DNA of 64,000 nucleotides from assembly GCA_031363915.1 (NCBI GenBank), contig JANLVI010000034.1, positions 1 to 64,000 of the forward strand, written 5' to 3'. The position numbers were made by a program, and so were the translations under genes. Shown piece by piece: positions 27,129 through 35,854 of the stretch; position 1 is the stretch's first letter; the number at the start of each line of letters is the position of its first letter. The notes under the pieces were generated by a model that was given only the letters and a program-made list of their open reading frames with translations, ran no database searches and was not told the DNA's origin. Source of the DNA: JANLVI01 sp031363915 (GTDB lineage Bacteria > Vulcanimicrobiota > Vulcanimicrobiia > Vulcanimicrobiales > Vulcanimicrobiaceae).

Positions 27129-28612
27129 TGACCGCTATTGCTGAAGTCACTCCCGATGTGCTTGCCAAGTACGAACTCGTTATTGGGATCGAGTGTCATG
27201 TCGAACTTAAGACGGCGAGCAAGATGTTTTGCGCGTGTCCCAACGAGTTTGGCGGCGAGCCCAACACCAAGGTTTGTCCGGTTTGTCTTGCGATGCCCGG
27301 TGCACTCCCCGTTCCGAACAAGGTTGCGATCCAGCATTTGATTCGTGCCGGGCTTGCCTTCAACGCTGAGATTCCGACGTTTTCGAAGTTCGATCGGAAG
27401 AACTACTTTTATCCTGACATGCCCAAGAACTATCAGATCACGCAGTTCGATATGCCGCTCACGCAGGGTGGTATGGTCGAGTTTTGGCTGGATGATGGGA
27501 CGCGCGGTTCGTGCCGGCTGACGCGCATTCATCTTGAAGAAGATACCGGGAAGTCATCGCATGCGGGTTCCGGCGACGGGCGTATTGCCGGGTCTTCGTA
27601 TTCGCTGATCGATTTCAACCGCGCGGGCGTCCCGCTCATGGAATGTGTCGGCGAGCCCGATCTTCGTTCGGCCGATGAAGCCGTAGCTTTTTTGGAATCG
27701 CTGAAGCGCACGTTCGTTCAACTCGGCGTCTCCGACGTGAAGATGGAAGAAGGCTCGCTTCGCTGCGATGCTAACGTGTCGGTCCGCCTCAAAGGCGCGA
27801 CGGAGTACGGTACGAAGGCCGAGATCAAAAACATGAACTCGTTTCGGTCGGTTCACCGAGCGATCGAGTCCGAGTTCGCGCGGCAGGTAGGCGTGATCGA
27901 GGGCGGCGGACGGGTCGTTCAAGAGACGCGCGGCTGGGACGAAACGACCGGCACCTCCGTCTCGATGCGCAGCAAAGAGCAGGCTCACGATTACCGCTAT
28001 TTTCCCGAGCCCGATCTCACGCCGATCGAACTCGACCCCGCGCATATCGCGGCGCTCAAAGCGGCGCTTCCGCCCTCGCCTGCGGTCCGGCATCGGCGCT
28101 ACGTTGAGTCGTACGGCTTTACGGTCGCGCAGGCGACGCAACTCGTCGACAACGTCCGGCTTGCGGAATACTTCGACCGTGCCGTTGCGCTAACGAATGC
28201 TCCGCAGGCGGTGATGAATTTCGTGCTGGGCGATCTCTCGCGGCTCGCCAACGAGACCGAGACGCACGTTGCCGATGCAAAAATTACGCCCGACGCGCTC
28301 GCCGAGTTGATCGCGATGCTCGATGCGAAAACGATCAATTCGAAAATTGCCAAAGATGTGATCTTGAAACTTTGGAATGAAGGCGGCTCGGCCAAGGCGA
28401 TCGTCGAGAGAGACGGCCTCGCGCAGGTCTCCGATCCGAGTGCGCTTGCCGGATTCGTCGACGAGGTGTTGGCGGCCAATGCCAAGAGCGCTCAGGATTT
28501 CAAAGCCGGCAAGGAAAACGCGCTCAAGTTCCTCGTCGGTGCCGTTATGAAAGTCAGTCGCGGCAAAGCTAATCCCGCGCTCGTGGAGCAAGCCCTCCGC
28601 GATCGCATGTAA
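27128..28612 (+). CDS. gatB: Glu-tRNA(Gln) amidotransferase subunit B
   Basis: GatB binds the misacylated tRNA and transfers ammonia. The 494-residue product shows EVTPDVLAKYELVIGIECHVEL, the zinc-site cysteines (FCACPN and CPVCLAMPG), KNYFYPDMPKNYQITQ and the C-terminal YqeY-like tail domain. It overlaps gatA by one base; mutS2 starts one base after its stop. Codon use returns to C-ending form after the first third of the gene. Confidence 0.96.
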   Translation: MTAIAEVTPDVLAKYELVIGIECHVELKTASKMFCACPNEFGGEPNTKVCPVCLAMPGALPVPNKVAIQHLIRAGLAFNAEIPTFSKFDRKNYFYPDMPKNYQITQFDMPLTQGGMVEFWLDDGTRGSCRLTRIHLEEDTGKSSHAGSGDGRIAGSSYSLIDFNRAGVPLMECVGEPDLRSADEAVAFLESLKRTFVQLGVSDVKMEEGSLRCDANVSVRLKGATEYGTKAEIKNMNSFRSVHRAIESEFARQVGVIEGGGRVVQETRGWDETTGTSVSMRSKEQAHDYRYFPEPDLTPIELDPAHIAALKAALPPSPAVRHRRYVESYGFTVAQATQLVDNVRLAEYFDRAVALTNAPQAVMNFVLGDLSRLANETETHVADAKITPDALAELIAMLDAKTINSKIAKDVILKLWNEGGSAKAIVERDGLAQVSDPSALAGFVDEVLAANAKSAQDFKAGKENALKFLVGAVMKVSRGKANPALVEQALRDRM

Positions 28613-28613
28613 C

Positions 28614-30953
28614 GTGCTCGTCGACGAACGCAGTCTCGATGTCCTGGACTTCGCGCGCGTTCGCGAGGCACTCGCCGGGCAGACCCATAGCCCGGGGGCG
28701 TTTGCGCGCGCGCTCGCGCTCGTTCCAACCGAGGATTTCGATGACGTCCGGTGCCTAGTCGCTGAGACGGGCGAGATGCGCGCGCTCCGCGCGGGTGGGG
28801 GGATCTCGATCGCGCAGGTCGATGACGTCGCTCAGTCCGTAGCGACGACCGCGCGCGGCGTGCCGGTCGCTGCTGCCGAATTGCGTTCGATCGGGAACGC
28901 GCTCGCTGCGGCAAATGCTGCCGTTCGACGCATCCGCGAAGCCGAAGGCGTGCCGCTGCTCGCCCGTCGCTGCGAGCCGTTTCTTGCCTTACCGCAACTC
29001 TCGGCTGCGATCGCAAACGCGATCGGCGAACGCGGCGAGGTGCTCGACCGGTCCTCACCCGCCCTTGGACGTATTCGGCGCGGCCTCGCAAGCGCTCAAA
29101 ACGAGGCGCGCGACCGCGCGTCGGCGATCGTGCGCTCCGCGAAATACGCAAACGCGATCCAAGATCAAGTCGTCACCGTGCGTGACGGGCGCTACGTCGT
29201 GCCGATCAAGGCCGAGTTTAGCGGCGAGTTTCCGGGTATCGTTCACGATGCATCGGCGAGCGGACAGACGCTCTTTGTCGAACCGCTCGAGGCACTCGAA
29301 ACCAACAACCGGGTTCGTTCGCTTCGCATGCAAGAAGAACACGAGGTCGCGCGCATTCTCGCCGATCTCTCGACCGCGGTCGGGAACGAAGCGACGACGA
29401 TTGAGATCGATCTTGCGATTTACGAGACGCTCGACCTTGCGCTGGCACGCGCCGAGCTTGCGATCCGCATGAATGCGATCGCGCCGACGCTCGTCGAGGA
29501 TGCGACGATCGCCGTTTTGAACGGACGCCACCCCCTGCTCGGCGAGAGGGCCGTTCCACAGTCGCTTACGCTCGATGCGAGAACGCAGATCGTCCTGATC
29601 AGCGGGCCGAACATGGGCGGCAAGACGGTCGCCCTCAAGATGCTCGGGCTCTTCGTCACGATGGCGTATTGCGGGCTGCATCTGTCTGCCGAGGACGTCA
29701 CGCTCGGGCACTTTACGCGCATTTATACCGATATCGGTGACGAGCAATCGATCGCGCTCAACGCATCGACGTTCTCAGCGCATTTACGGCGACTGGCGGA
29801 GATCGTCGCTGGGGCCGACGCGCGCAGTTTGATCCTCGTCGATGAAATCGGCAGCGGTACGGAACCGACCGCAGGCGCCGCGCTTGCCGTTGCTGTGTTG
29901 GAACGTTTCCTTACCGCCGGTGCGCGTACGATTGCAACGACGCACGCGACCGAACTTAAACTCTTTGGCGCCGAGCACGAACGCGTGCAGAACGCCAGCG
30001 TCCGGTTCAATCCGGACACGTATGCGCCGACCTATCAACTAGATCTTGGTTCGCCCGGACAGTCGCTGGCGTTCGCGCTCGCGCGGACCATGCACCTCGA
30101 TCCCGCCGTCGTCGCGCGCGCCGAAATGCTGCTCTCGCAAGCTGAACGCGACTACGACCGAGCGCTAGCGGAGCTTGCCGACGAACGCACGCGCACGGTG
30201 GAAGCGCGTGCGGCGCTCGACCGCGAGCGCGTCCATTTGCGCACGCTCGAAGACAACGCGCGTCGCCGGGCCGAAGTCCTGGAACGCGAACGTCGCGAAC
30301 TCGCGCGGGCTGCGGAGACGAAGCTGGCAGAGGCGTTGCGCACATTTTCGGCCGAACTCGAGCGCCGCTCGGGCGGTCGCGGACGCGGCCGGGTGACGAG
30401 CGGCCAGAGCGAGTTACTTTCGCGTACGATCGGCGACATGCACCGCGACCTCGGCCTCGATCGCATTCCCGCCGTCGACAAACGCGACTCGAACGCCGTC
30501 GCGCCGATTGAAATCGGCGACCGCGTCTTCGTTGCATCGCTCGATCAAGAAGGCACGGTCTCCGCGATCGACGGCGATTCGGCCGTCGTGTCGATCGGCT
30601 CGATGCGCATCACCGTCGAACGCGAGGATCTACGACGCCGTGGCGGGCCGCCGCGCGAACGCAAGTCGAGTGCGAGTATCGGCGCCCAGGCGATGTCCGC
30701 GGCGGCAAACGCGCGCACCGAGATCGACGTGCGCGGAAAGCGGTTCGTCGATGCCGAGCCGCTTGTCGATTCGTGGATCGATGAAGCGATGCTGCTGGGC
30801 TTCTCGCCTCTGCGCCTCATCCACGGCAAAGGCACCGGCCTACTCGGCCGCGGGCTGCAAAGTTTTTTGAAAGACCATCCCCACGTCATGGGCGTTCGCT
30901 ACGGCAACCAGGACGAGGGAGGGAGCGGAGTGACCATCTTTGAATTGCGCTAG
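28614..30953 (+). CDS. mutS2: Endonuclease MutS2
   Basis: MutS2 is a MutS-type ATPase, linked in other bacteria to suppression of recombination and to rescue of collided ribosomes. The 779-residue protein has the MutS core and clamp helices, Walker A GPNMGGKT (about residues 331-338) and a DE-containing Walker B in LILVDEIGSGTEPT. A long coiled-coil (about 510-600) follows, with a C-terminal Smr nuclease domain (about 705-779) carrying DVRGKRFVDAEP and LIHGKGTG. The N-terminal mismatch-recognition domain of MutS1 is absent, as expected. It starts with GTG. Confidence 0.94.
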   Translation: MLVDERSLDVLDFARVREALAGQTHSPGAFARALALVPTEDFDDVRCLVAETGEMRALRAGGGISIAQVDDVAQSVATTARGVPVAAAELRSIGNALAAANAAVRRIREAEGVPLLARRCEPFLALPQLSAAIANAIGERGEVLDRSSPALGRIRRGLASAQNEARDRASAIVRSAKYANAIQDQVVTVRDGRYVVPIKAEFSGEFPGIVHDASASGQTLFVEPLEALETNNRVRSLRMQEEHEVARILADLSTAVGNEATTIEIDLAIYETLDLALARAELAIRMNAIAPTLVEDATIAVLNGRHPLLGERAVPQSLTLDARTQIVLISGPNMGGKTVALKMLGLFVTMAYCGLHLSAEDVTLGHFTRIYTDIGDEQSIALNASTFSAHLRRLAEIVAGADARSLILVDEIGSGTEPTAGAALAVAVLERFLTAGARTIATTHATELKLFGAEHERVQNASVRFNPDTYAPTYQLDLGSPGQSLAFALARTMHLDPAVVARAEMLLSQAERDYDRALAELADERTRTVEARAALDRERVHLRTLEDNARRRAEVLERERRELARAAETKLAEALRTFSAELERRSGGRGRGRVTSGQSELLSRTIGDMHRDLGLDRIPAVDKRDSNAVAPIEIGDRVFVASLDQEGTVSAIDGDSAVVSIGSMRITVEREDLRRRGGPPRERKSSASIGAQAMSAAANARTEIDVRGKRFVDAEPLVDSWIDEAMLLGFSPLRLIHGKGTGLLGRGLQSFLKDHPHVMGVRYGNQDEGGSGVTIFELR

Positions 30954-30959
30954 CCGCCC

Positions 30960-32168
30960 ATGGTAACAGCAACGCCGCAGGAGCGCACGATTGCGCTCGT
31001 CGATGCGTGCGAACACGTCGAATCGCCGGCCGAACTCAGTGCCCGGATCGCGCTCGGAAAACCGCTGCGCGTCAAATTCGGTATCGATCCGACGGGATCC
31101 GAACTGCACCTCGGTCATGCCGTAACGCTGCACAAAATGCAGCAGTTTATCGACGACGGTCACGACGTGATCTTGCTCATCGGCGATTTTACCGCGCTCA
31201 TCGGCGATCCAACCGGACGCAACGATTCACGCCCGCACCTCACGCGCGAGGCGATCGTCGCAAATATGGAAACGTACAAAGACCAGGCCGGCAAAGTCAT
31301 CGATCTCGAGCGTGCGACGATCCGCTACAATTCCGAATGGCTCGGCCCGATCCAACTCGCCGAACTGATCCGGCTCATGGCGCAGACGACGGTCGGTCAG
31401 ATGCTCGAGCGCAAAGATTTCAAGCAACGCTACACCAGCGGCACGCCGATCTCTCTGCACGAATTTCTCTATCCCGTAGCGCAGGCATACGACTCGGTTG
31501 TTCTGCAGGCCGACGTCGAACTCGGCGGGGACGATCAGCTCTTCAATTTCTTGCTCGCACGCGATTATCAACAGAAGGCGGGACAGTCGCCGCAGATATG
31601 CATGACGGCACCCATCCTGGAGGGTACCGACGGCAAGATCCGCATGGGCAAGTCACGCGGCAATTATATCGCTCTCACCGAGCCGGCCAACGTGCAGTTC
31701 GGCAAACTGATGAGTATTCCGGATGAGGTCATCCCGCGCTACGCGCGTCTTGCCGATTTCCGCTCGCAAGCCGACTGCGATGCGCTCGCCGCGGGCATCG
31801 CAAGCGGCACGCTCGTCGCGATGGATGAGAAGAAGAACGTCGCCGAGTCGATCGTGCGACGCTACCACGGGGCCGATGCCGCCCGGAGCGCGCGTGGGTA
31901 TTTCCAACGCACGATCCAGCGAAAAGAGATTCCCGACGAAATGCCGGGGTATCAGCTTACCGAGGCCGATATGAAGATCGCGCAGTTGCTGGTCGATGTC
32001 GGATTTGCAGAATCCAAGCGCGCCGCACAGCGGTTGCTCTCCGAGCGCGCGGTCAAGATCAACGGGACGGTCGTCGAGGACGCCGGTGCCCGCTATTCGG
32101 AGGCGGCACCCGCCGTGCTCCAGGTCGGATCTAAACGGTTCGTCCGCATCACCCCAAGCGAAAGGTAA
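30960..32168 (+). CDS. tyrS: Tyrosyl-tRNA synthetase
   Basis: A class I synthetase that charges tRNA-Tyr. The 402-residue protein has KFGIDPTGSELHLGHAV (HIGH motif as HLGH), LIGDFTALIGDPTGR, the tyrosine-pocket segment GGDDQLFN and a C-terminal S4 RNA-binding domain (about 335-400). The KMSKS loop is altered to R228-M-G-K-S232 in GKIRMGKSRGN. The two invariant last residues remain, so activity is likely. It is a TyrZ-like form and starts at ATG, 6 bp after mutS2. Confidence 0.94.
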   Translation: MVTATPQERTIALVDACEHVESPAELSARIALGKPLRVKFGIDPTGSELHLGHAVTLHKMQQFIDDGHDVILLIGDFTALIGDPTGRNDSRPHLTREAIVANMETYKDQAGKVIDLERATIRYNSEWLGPIQLAELIRLMAQTTVGQMLERKDFKQRYTSGTPISLHEFLYPVAQAYDSVVLQADVELGGDDQLFNFLLARDYQQKAGQSPQICMTAPILEGTDGKIRMGKSRGNYIALTEPANVQFGKLMSIPDEVIPRYARLADFRSQADCDALAAGIASGTLVAMDEKKNVAESIVRRYHGADAARSARGYFQRTIQRKEIPDEMPGYQLTEADMKIAQLLVDVGFAESKRAAQRLLSERAVKINGTVVEDAGARYSEAAPAVLQVGSKRFVRITPSER

Positions 32169-32170
32169 TC

Positions 32171-32374
32171 ATGGCCGTAACCTATACCTCCGACGAACCG
32201 ATTTCGGGTCCCACGTTCACATGCAAGCGTTGCTCGCGCGTCTATCCGCATCCGAAGGCCGGCGACCGCCCGCTGCGCTGCGAGTGCGGCTGGGTCTACA
32301 CCTACGACAACGGCGCCATCCACGACGAGTTCAAGCCGCGCATCGGCGGAGCCGACAAGCGCGCCCTCGGCTAA
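32171..32374 (+). CDS. Small zinc-ribbon protein, unknown function
   Basis: The 67-residue product has two cysteine pairs, CKRC (about residues 18-21) and CECG (about 37-40), spaced as in a zinc ribbon, with an aromatic strand (GWVYTYDNG) after the second pair. I recognise no named family. It starts two bases after the tyrS stop, so it is co-transcribed. RNA or protein binding is a guess from the fold only. Confidence 0.65.
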   Translation: MAVTYTSDEPISGPTFTCKRCSRVYPHPKAGDRPLRCECGWVYTYDNGAIHDEFKPRIGGADKRALG

Positions 32375-32386
32375 TTCGGTGAGTCG

Positions 32387-32680
32387 GTCATCGGACTGAC
32401 GCTCGAGGTTCTGTGATGGCGATACGCAACTCATCAAGAGACGCGCCCGCGAGGAACGCTGCACGATTCGTATCGAGTCAATGTGCGAAAACGCCCCGGT
32501 ACCGGCGAGGTTCATCCCGATCGTTTCGTTTGGCACGCACGTAATCGTCGAGCCATCGGCATAGATGACGGACCAGTTCTTGGCGTGCATATCGCCGCTC
32601 CCGATGCCGATGTTAAAGGCGATTCGCGCTAAAAGATTCATCGTCGCGTCGCTTTCCATCAGCTGCGCGACCTGCCTCGC
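32387..32680 (-). pseudogene. Relic of a HipA-family serine/threonine kinase
   Basis: On the minus strand the frame reads LLARIAFNIGIGSGDMHAKN then WSVIYADGSTITCVP. This is the catalytic region of HipA-type kinases (usual form FNVLIGNxDxHxKNWSLLY). The next piece, ETIGMNLAGTGAFSHIDSI, matches the later HipA segment, but the conserved AYDLV-type stretch between them is missing. After that the match continues in another frame (AAFLAGASLDELRIAI). N-terminal HipA sequence is absent, and frames toward hslO contain stops. The ~470 bp between the zinc-ribbon gene and hslO hold nothing else I can identify. No HipB-like antitoxin gene is seen. Confidence 0.7.
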
Positions 32681-32846
32681 GCAGCACGCCAAAAGTAAGC
32701 TCTTCTCAATGGTTATATCGACTAACACGCTCAATGCAGACGCTAATCGTATAAATCAGCAAGTCATATCCTCAGATTTGTCGCGCAAACGGCGAAAGTA
32801 AGTCCATTACGCGCTAGGCCGAGAATTGCGAGGCTCGTACCGCGCG

Positions 32847-33731
32847 CTAGTCGAAACGCGTGACGAGTCGGCCGACTTCGTCGGCCGAGAGCACGTAGAT
32901 GTGCTTGCAGAACTCGCACGTGGCTTCGGTCTGCGGCTGTTCGGATGCGATCTTGGCCAGTTCGTCGCGTCCGAGTCCGAGGAGCGCGGACTCAACTTTT
33001 TCGCGCGTGCAGCGGCACTTGAACGCCACTTCGAATTCGTGAAAGACGTTGAGGCCAAGTGAACCTGTTATTGCGGCGAGTAGGTCCTCGCACGATGCGC
33101 CCTCAGCGATCTGCGTCGTCACGGTCGCCATCGATCTCGCGTTTGCTTCGAGCGTTGCGATCGTGTGCTCGTCGGCGCCCGGCATCAACTGTGCGATGAT
33201 GCCGCCCGCCGCGATGATCCCGGCTGGATTGGCGAGCACCCCGAGGGCGACGACGCTCGGGACTTGCTGCGAGTTGAGGAGATACGAGGCGATGTCATCG
33301 CCGATCTCGCCGGTCTCGAGCGGCACGATGCCTTGATACGGTTGGCCGACTTCGTAGGACTTGGTCACCTGGAGCTGGCCCGTGCCGATGGCCCCGGCGA
33401 CGTCGAATTTTCCGAACGCGTTCAGCGGGATGTCGACCTGCGGGTTGCGCGTGTAGGCGCGCGCCCCGACGGCGCCGCCGGGTTCGAGGTGCGCGTCGGC
33501 GGCAATTTGGCCGAGCGGGCCGTCACCCGCGATCTGTAAGGTCAAGCGCTCGCGGCCTTTGAGGCTGGCGCCGAGCAGCGCTGCGCCCGTGATGAGGCGC
33601 CCGACCGCCGCACTTGCCGTCGGGGCAAGGTGGTGGCGGATTTGCGTCTCGCGGACGAGGCTCGTGGTGATGCCGGCGACGAGCGAGATGGTGCCGTGCG
33701 CGGCGCTGGCGGTAAGAAGACGGTCGGCCAT
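32847..33731 (-). CDS. hslO: Redox-regulated chaperone Hsp33
   Basis: Hsp33 is a cytosolic holdase activated when oxidation releases zinc from four cysteines. These cysteines are present near the C-terminus as CRC (in AFKCRCTREKV) and CEFC. The N-terminal domain has LLGASLKGRERLTLQIAGDG and GYPIGTG-like segments. The ATG at 33731 (MADRLLTASAAHGTISLVAG) is preferred over an in-frame start seven codons upstream because it matches the family N-terminus. The protein has 294 residues. It is transcribed divergently from aroQ. Confidence 0.94.
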   Translation of the reverse strand: MADRLLTASAAHGTISLVAGITTSLVRETQIRHHLAPTASAAVGRLITGAALLGASLKGRERLTLQIAGDGPLGQIAADAHLEPGGAVGARAYTRNPQVDIPLNAFGKFDVAGAIGTGQLQVTKSYEVGQPYQGIVPLETGEIGDDIASYLLNSQQVPSVVALGVLANPAGIIAAGGIIAQLMPGADEHTIATLEANARSMATVTTQIAEGASCEDLLAAITGSLGLNVFHEFEVAFKCRCTREKVESALLGLGRDELAKIASEQPQTEATCEFCKHIYVLSADEVGRLVTRFD

Positions 33732-33769
33732 AGGATGCCTTTTTCTCAACACCGTGAACCTTCCCCGGG

Positions 33770-34210
33770 ATGCAGATCGACGTCGCCGTTATTCACGGCC
33801 CGAATCTCAATTTGCTCGGCATGCGCGAACCGGGCGTTTACGGTAGCCAAACGCTCGCCGAGATCGACGAGAGGATCATGGCGAGCGCCCGCGAGCTCAG
33901 CCTAGGCGTGACGATCGCCCAATACAGCGGCGAAGGTGAGATCGTCGATGCGATTCACGCAGCGGCCGAACACGCGCGCGCCATCGTGATCAACCCGGCT
34001 GCGTACACGCACTACTCCATTGCGGTGCGCGATGCGATCGCCGCGGTGAGCATTCCGACGATCGAGGTGCATCTCTCGAACACCGCGGCGCGCGAGGATT
34101 TTCGTGCGGTCGGAATGACGAGTGCCGTCGCGCATGGCACCATCTCCGGATTCGGCGGAAATTCGTACGTCCTCGCACTGCACGCCGTCGCGCAATTGCT
34201 CGGCCGTTAA
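33770..34210 (+). CDS. aroQ: Type II 3-dehydroquinate dehydratase
   Basis: This enzyme removes water from 3-dehydroquinate in the shikimate pathway. The 146-residue product has all type II hallmarks: HGPNLNLLGMREPGVYG with the catalytic Tyr, QYSGEGEIVDAIH, NPAAYTHYSIAVRDAI, EVHLSN and the catalytic His region AHGTISGFG. The start is ATG, 38 bp from the divergent hslO. Confidence 0.95.
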   Translation: MQIDVAVIHGPNLNLLGMREPGVYGSQTLAEIDERIMASARELSLGVTIAQYSGEGEIVDAIHAAAEHARAIVINPAAYTHYSIAVRDAIAAVSIPTIEVHLSNTAAREDFRAVGMTSAVAHGTISGFGGNSYVLALHAVAQLLGR

Positions 34211-34332
34211 TGTAAACGTAGACCGCCGTAATCGTTCGCTTTCTCCACCGTTTGGATGCGGGAGCACAACCTCGCTCTACGCATATGGTACCTCCCGCGT
34301 CGCGTTTTGACGCCGTTCTGAGGTGCAGTCCA

Positions 34333-34671
34333 TTGACGAAAGCGGATCTGATCGAGTCTCTTGCCGGTGGATGCGCGGTCTCGAAACGCCAGGCGAGCGA
34401 GATGATCGATTTGCTACTCGAAGAGATTAAAAACGCCTTGCAAGCGGGTGATAAAGTCCAGCTGATTCCCTTCGGTAGTTTCGCGGTGCGCGAACGCAAG
34501 AAACGCGAGGGGCGGAACCCCAAAACCGGCGAGAAGCTCATCATCGCGGCTCGCCGCGTCCCGGCTTTCACAGCGGGCAAATCGCTGCGCGATGCCGTCG
34601 ACTCGCCGAAGAAGCCGGCTCCTGGCCGCAACCGCGCGGTGAAGAAATCTGCGCGAGTCGCGGCCCGATAA
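34333..34671 (+). CDS. HU/IHF-family DNA-binding protein
   Basis: A histone-like protein that bends DNA. The core reads TKADLIESLAGGCAVSKRQA, then IPFGSFAVRERKKREGRNPKTG, followed by a basic, Ala/Lys/Arg-rich tail (about 20 residues) beyond the usual HU end. The TTG start at 34333 is chosen because it gives the usual N-terminus (M-TKADLIE) and has GAGGTG seven bases upstream. A longer frame from 34252 (or ATG 34285) lacks such support. Length is 113 residues. Confidence 0.88.
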   Translation: MTKADLIESLAGGCAVSKRQASEMIDLLLEEIKNALQAGDKVQLIPFGSFAVRERKKREGRNPKTGEKLIIAARRVPAFTAGKSLRDAVDSPKKPAPGRNRAVKKSARVAAR

Positions 34672-34709
34672 AGGGGAAGCACTGCGTTCTGGGCTAATTT
34701 TGCACTACA

Positions 34710-34786
<77 letters not shown>

Positions 34787-34790
34787 GTTA

Positions 34791-34828
34791 CAAACGGGAC
34801 TCGCAGAAGCGGGTCCCGTTTGCTTTTG
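34791..34828 (+). terminator. Intrinsic terminator after tRNA-Pro
   Basis: A perfect 10-bp stem, CAAACGGGAC (34791-34800) with GTCCCGTTTG (34813-34822), is followed by CTTTTG. It ends the tRNA transcript before the RNase H gene. Confidence 0.85.
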
Positions 34829-34854
34829 TTGAAACCGGCCGTCGTGGCACACGA

Positions 34855-35259
34855 ATGCGCGTAACGATTTTTGCCGACGGCGGTTCGCGGGGGAATCCGG
34901 GCCCGGCGGCATCGGGTTCGGTCGTGTACGACGAAGCGGGTTCCGTGTTGCGCGAAGTCGGCACGTTTCTCGGCATCGCGACAAACAACGTCGCCGAATG
35001 GACGGCTTTGCTCGACGGACTCGAAGCGGCGCTGGATCTCGGCGCGACGCACGTCACGATCCGCATGGACAGCGAGCTTGTCGTGAAGCAGATCGCAGGT
35101 GTTTATCGCGTGAAGCATCCCGGTCTGCAGCCGCTCCATGCGAAGGCAAAAGTGCTCCTGCGGCGTTTTGCATCATACGAGATCGGACATGTGCCGCGTA
35201 AGCAGAACGCCGCCGCCGACGCCGTGGTCAACCAGGTGCTCGACGCTCACGCGAGCTAG
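34855..35259 (+). CDS. Ribonuclease HI-like protein
   Basis: A 134-residue RNase H fold protein that would cleave RNA in RNA-DNA hybrids. The active-site carboxylates are in place: Asp in FADGGSRGNPGPAASG, Glu in NNVAEWTALLDGLE, Asp in RMDSELVVKQI and Asp near the end in NAAADAVVN. The shape matches the short RnhA/YpdQ-type proteins without the basic protrusion. The ATG at 34855 is used because the longer frame would cover the tRNA terminator. Confidence 0.88.
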   Translation: MRVTIFADGGSRGNPGPAASGSVVYDEAGSVLREVGTFLGIATNNVAEWTALLDGLEAALDLGATHVTIRMDSELVVKQIAGVYRVKHPGLQPLHAKAKVLLRRFASYEIGHVPRKQNAAADAVVNQVLDAHAS

Positions 35260-35800
35260 TGAATTGTGTGAGCCCGCTTCTCTTCGAGTGTCGGCGTTGA
35301 GCCCGCACTGCGCCCGATCGGTAGGGTGAACCAAAAGAGCGCGTTCTCGACGGGTTGCGTCGAAAATCCGATTGCACCGCTCATCGTCTCAACGAGCCCT
35401 TTGGCGATGAAAAGCCCGAGACCCATCGATTCGGACGTGCGTTTGGAAAGCGTTGCGAAGGGCGTGAATTGTCTTGCCTGCTCGCTTGGCGGGATGCCGT
35501 GCCCCTCGTTGAAAACCGATGTGCGCGCGCACGCGCGCTCGCGGCATCGCGGATGATCTTGATGATATCGATATCCTCGGGCTCGATTGCGAGCACGCCG
35601 CCGTTCGAGCGCGACCATCACGTCTTGGACGACGCGGTCGATCTGAGGGGTCGACGATGGCGAGCAACTCGGTGCGGCGTTCGGGCGTGAGCCGCTCGCC
35701 GTGATCTCCCAGCGGCGCAACCGCCCCGCGAATCGTTGAGAGCGGCGAACGCAGCTCGTGCGCGATGAGCGAAACAAACGGTGTGTCGAGCGTATATCCG
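35256..35800 (-). pseudogene. Decayed sensor histidine kinase
   Basis: Pieces of one histidine kinase are spread over three minus-strand frames. In order they are: the HisKA helix with its phospho-His (FVSLIAHELRSPLSTIRGAV, about 35790-35730); PQIDRVVQDVMVALERR in a second frame; LAIEPEDIDIIKIIRDAA in a third; then the second frame again with NEGHGIPPSEQARQFTPFA and ESMGLGLFIAKGLVETMSGA (about 35515-35330). The stretch between the last two, with the N-box, is missing. The gene therefore has frameshifts and an internal deletion. The sensor part upstream is gone and its place is taken by the divergent gene at 35855. No response regulator is adjacent. Confidence 0.75.
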
Positions 35801-35854
35801 ATCGCGGCGGGGGGCACTTCCTTAGCTGGGTGTGGCGGAAAGGGGTTGCGCACG

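Larger units (their letters stand above)
25090..27700. other. Segment with distinct codon and base use
   Basis: From the last ~150 bases of the methyltransferase gene through gatC, gatA and the first third of gatB, codons ending in T or G replace the C-ending codons preferred elsewhere (for example GTT, GAT, CGT, GGG and CTT in place of GTC, GAC, CGC, GGC and CTC). Both borders appear to fall inside genes that stay intact. I judged this by reading codons and did not compute a statistic. Confidence 0.5.

Noticed and set aside
32565..32801. 78-residue plus-strand frame between the zinc-ribbon gene and hslO
   Set aside because: It lies antisense to the hipA relic, with no ribosome site and no recognisable features.
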